Shown here: in pieces, positions 6,601 through 7,091 of the stretch
Layout of the letters: each line of letters opens with the position of its first letter
Position numbering within the stretch: the stretch's first letter is position 1
Assembly: GCA_934463175.1 (NCBI GenBank)
Contig: CAKSIW010000097.1
Span: 1-7,091 of the forward strand
Direction of reading: 5' to 3'
Source: an uncultured Clostridia bacterium
Lineage (GTDB): Bacteria; Bacillota; Clostridia; Monoglobales; Monoglobaceae
Length of the DNA: 7,091 nucleotides
Program-made: the position numbers and the translations under genes
The notes under the pieces: generated by a model
Databases searched by the model: none
Told to the model about the DNA's origin: nothing
What the model saw: only the letters and a program-made list of their open reading frames with translations

Positions 6601-7039
6601 TTTCCAAGCGTCAAGCTAAGCGTTTCAATTCCGTATTCAGCAGGCTGTCTGCCGGTATGCTACAACAATATTGATGAATATAAAGCATATGTAAATGCCG
6701 ATGAGACTATTCTCTATCCGTTTGGATTCGGGCTGTCATACTCAGAGTTCGTATATAAAAATGTTCAGATCAAAAAAGTGGACGGTTTTGAATTTCACAT
6801 AACTGTTGATATTACCAACAAATCCGACACGGACGGTTTTGAAACAGCGATGGTCTTTATACGCAAAAACGGCGGATTGGTTCGTAAAAGACGCAGAGAA
6901 CTGAAAGCCTTTAAAAAACTGTTTATAAAAGCACGTTCAACTGTTTCCGCAAGCATTGTTCTTAACTGAAGACTTCAAATCATGGACTGCCAGGGGCAAA
7001 AATATGAGTTCGACTGAGTCAACCCCGAATTTTGTGTAA
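6601..7039 (+). pseudogene. Remnant of a glycoside hydrolase family 3 gene (C-terminal part only, frameshifted)
   Basis: Intact GH3 enzymes are beta-glucosidases, beta-xylosidases or related exo-hydrolases of about 700-900 residues; here only about 145 remain. From 6601 the plus-strand frame reads PSVKLSVSIPYSAGCLPV, matching the conserved PSGKL-x-V-S-x-P-x-S-x-G-x-LPV tail of the second catalytic domain. YPFGFGLSYSEF follows, the family's hallmark PFGxGLSYTxF. The fibronectin-III-like domain comes next, with VDITNKSDTDGFETAMVFIR and RRELKAFKKLFIKA. The frame stops at 6967-6969 (TGA). Shifting one base at about 6961 continues the family pattern as LTEDFKSWTARGKN up to a stop at 7037, so a single-base indel broke the gene. 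The N-terminal catalytic domain and its nucleophile are absent, and upstream of 6601 the similarity vanishes. No ribosome binding site or ATG serves it. It is therefore a non-functional relic, perhaps once part of the same glycan locus. Confidence 0.85.
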
Positions 7040-7048
7040 AGTCTTTAC
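7036..7048. repeat. 13-bp palindrome overlapping a -35 box, possible operator
   Basis: GTAAAG-T-CTTTAC is a perfect palindrome with a one-base centre. It covers most of the -35 hexamer (7044-7049) of the plus-strand promoter at the right edge, a position at which a bound dimer would block RNA polymerase. It also overlaps the frame-shifted stop of the glycosidase remnant, so it may have arisen within decayed coding sequence. The regulator is unknown. Confidence 0.35.
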
Positions 7049-7072
7049 GAAGCCTCCAAGATGATGTATAAT
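7044..7072 (+). promoter_or_regulatory. Sigma-A-type promoter for a gene starting beyond the right edge
   Basis: TTTACG (7044-7049, 4 of 6 to consensus) and a perfect TATAAT (7067-7072) are separated by exactly 17 bases. Transcription would start near 7079, a few bases before the ribosome binding site at 7087. The order promoter, short leader, ribosome binding site strongly suggests a plus-strand gene whose start codon lies within about 10 bases of the window end. That gene would be transcribed divergently from the transporter operon. Confidence 0.6.
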
Positions 7073-7086
7073 AAAAATATCAATAT

Positions 7087-7091
7087 GGAGG
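7087..7091 (+). promoter_or_regulatory. Ribosome binding site GGAGG of the next plus-strand gene
   Basis: GGAGG forms the last five bases of the window and lies about 8 bases downstream of the start point expected from the TATAAT at 7067. It matches the strength of the site before the binding-protein gene. The coding sequence itself is not visible, so its product cannot be stated. Confidence 0.5.

Noticed and set aside
6511..6969. A complete small plus-strand gene of about 150 codons starting at TTG 6511
   Set aside because: No ribosome binding site precedes the TTG, the first 30 or so residues have no GH3 character, and similarity begins abruptly near 6601. It is better explained as a relic of a larger gene.
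7010..7024. Short symmetric sequence GACTGAGTC near the end of the GH3 remnant
   Set aside because: It has only 4-base arms and lies inside former coding sequence, so it is expected by chance.
1..7091. tRNA, rRNA, CRISPR array, insertion sequence or phage genes
   Set aside because: I saw no repeated spacer pattern, no transposase-like frame, no clear terminal inverted repeats and no recognisable structural RNA.

Overview
The window looks like part of the chromosome of a carbohydrate-degrading Clostridia-type Firmicute, probably gut or rumen associated. The reasons are the AT-rich but not extreme base composition, the strong GGAGG-type ribosome binding sites, a lipoprotein solute-binding protein of the LplA type, paired LplB/LplC-type permeases without an ATPase gene, and a very large secreted multidomain protein. 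This is an inference from gene families; no rRNA or other taxonomic marker is present.

Four genes lie head to tail on the minus strand and read from right to left. The order is an extracellular lipoprotein solute-binding protein (4741-6279), a first ABC permease (3722-4663), a second ABC permease (2809-3684), and a secreted protein of at least 884 residues (start at 2653, running off the left edge). The first three make a sugar or oligosaccharide importer of the CUT1/LplABC type. Importers of this type normally borrow a shared MsmX-like ATPase encoded elsewhere. A perfect 14-bp inverted repeat sits between the binding-protein gene and the permease genes, where a hairpin would protect and enrich the binding-protein message. 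The fourth gene is separated by about 155 bases, which carry a good sigma-A-type promoter, so it can be transcribed on its own as well as by read-through. Its product has a signal peptide, two related beta-sandwich (concanavalin-like) modules, several Ig-like modules and an unidentified C-terminal part cut by the window edge. The simplest reading is that it binds or cleaves the polysaccharide whose fragments the transporter imports.

Bases 6280-6600 hold no gene. They form the AT-rich upstream region of the operon, with a 23-bp near-perfect palindrome, a small leader hairpin and only weak promoter matches. To their right, on the plus strand, 6601-7039 is the decayed 3' end of a glycoside hydrolase family 3 gene: only the tail of the second catalytic domain and part of the fibronectin-III-like domain remain, and the reading frame is broken near 6961. 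The last 56 bases hold a plus-strand promoter with an overlapping palindrome and a ribosome binding site for a gene that begins just outside the window.

I did not find an unmistakably new system. The least explained item is the large secreted protein at the left edge, together with its link to the transporter.
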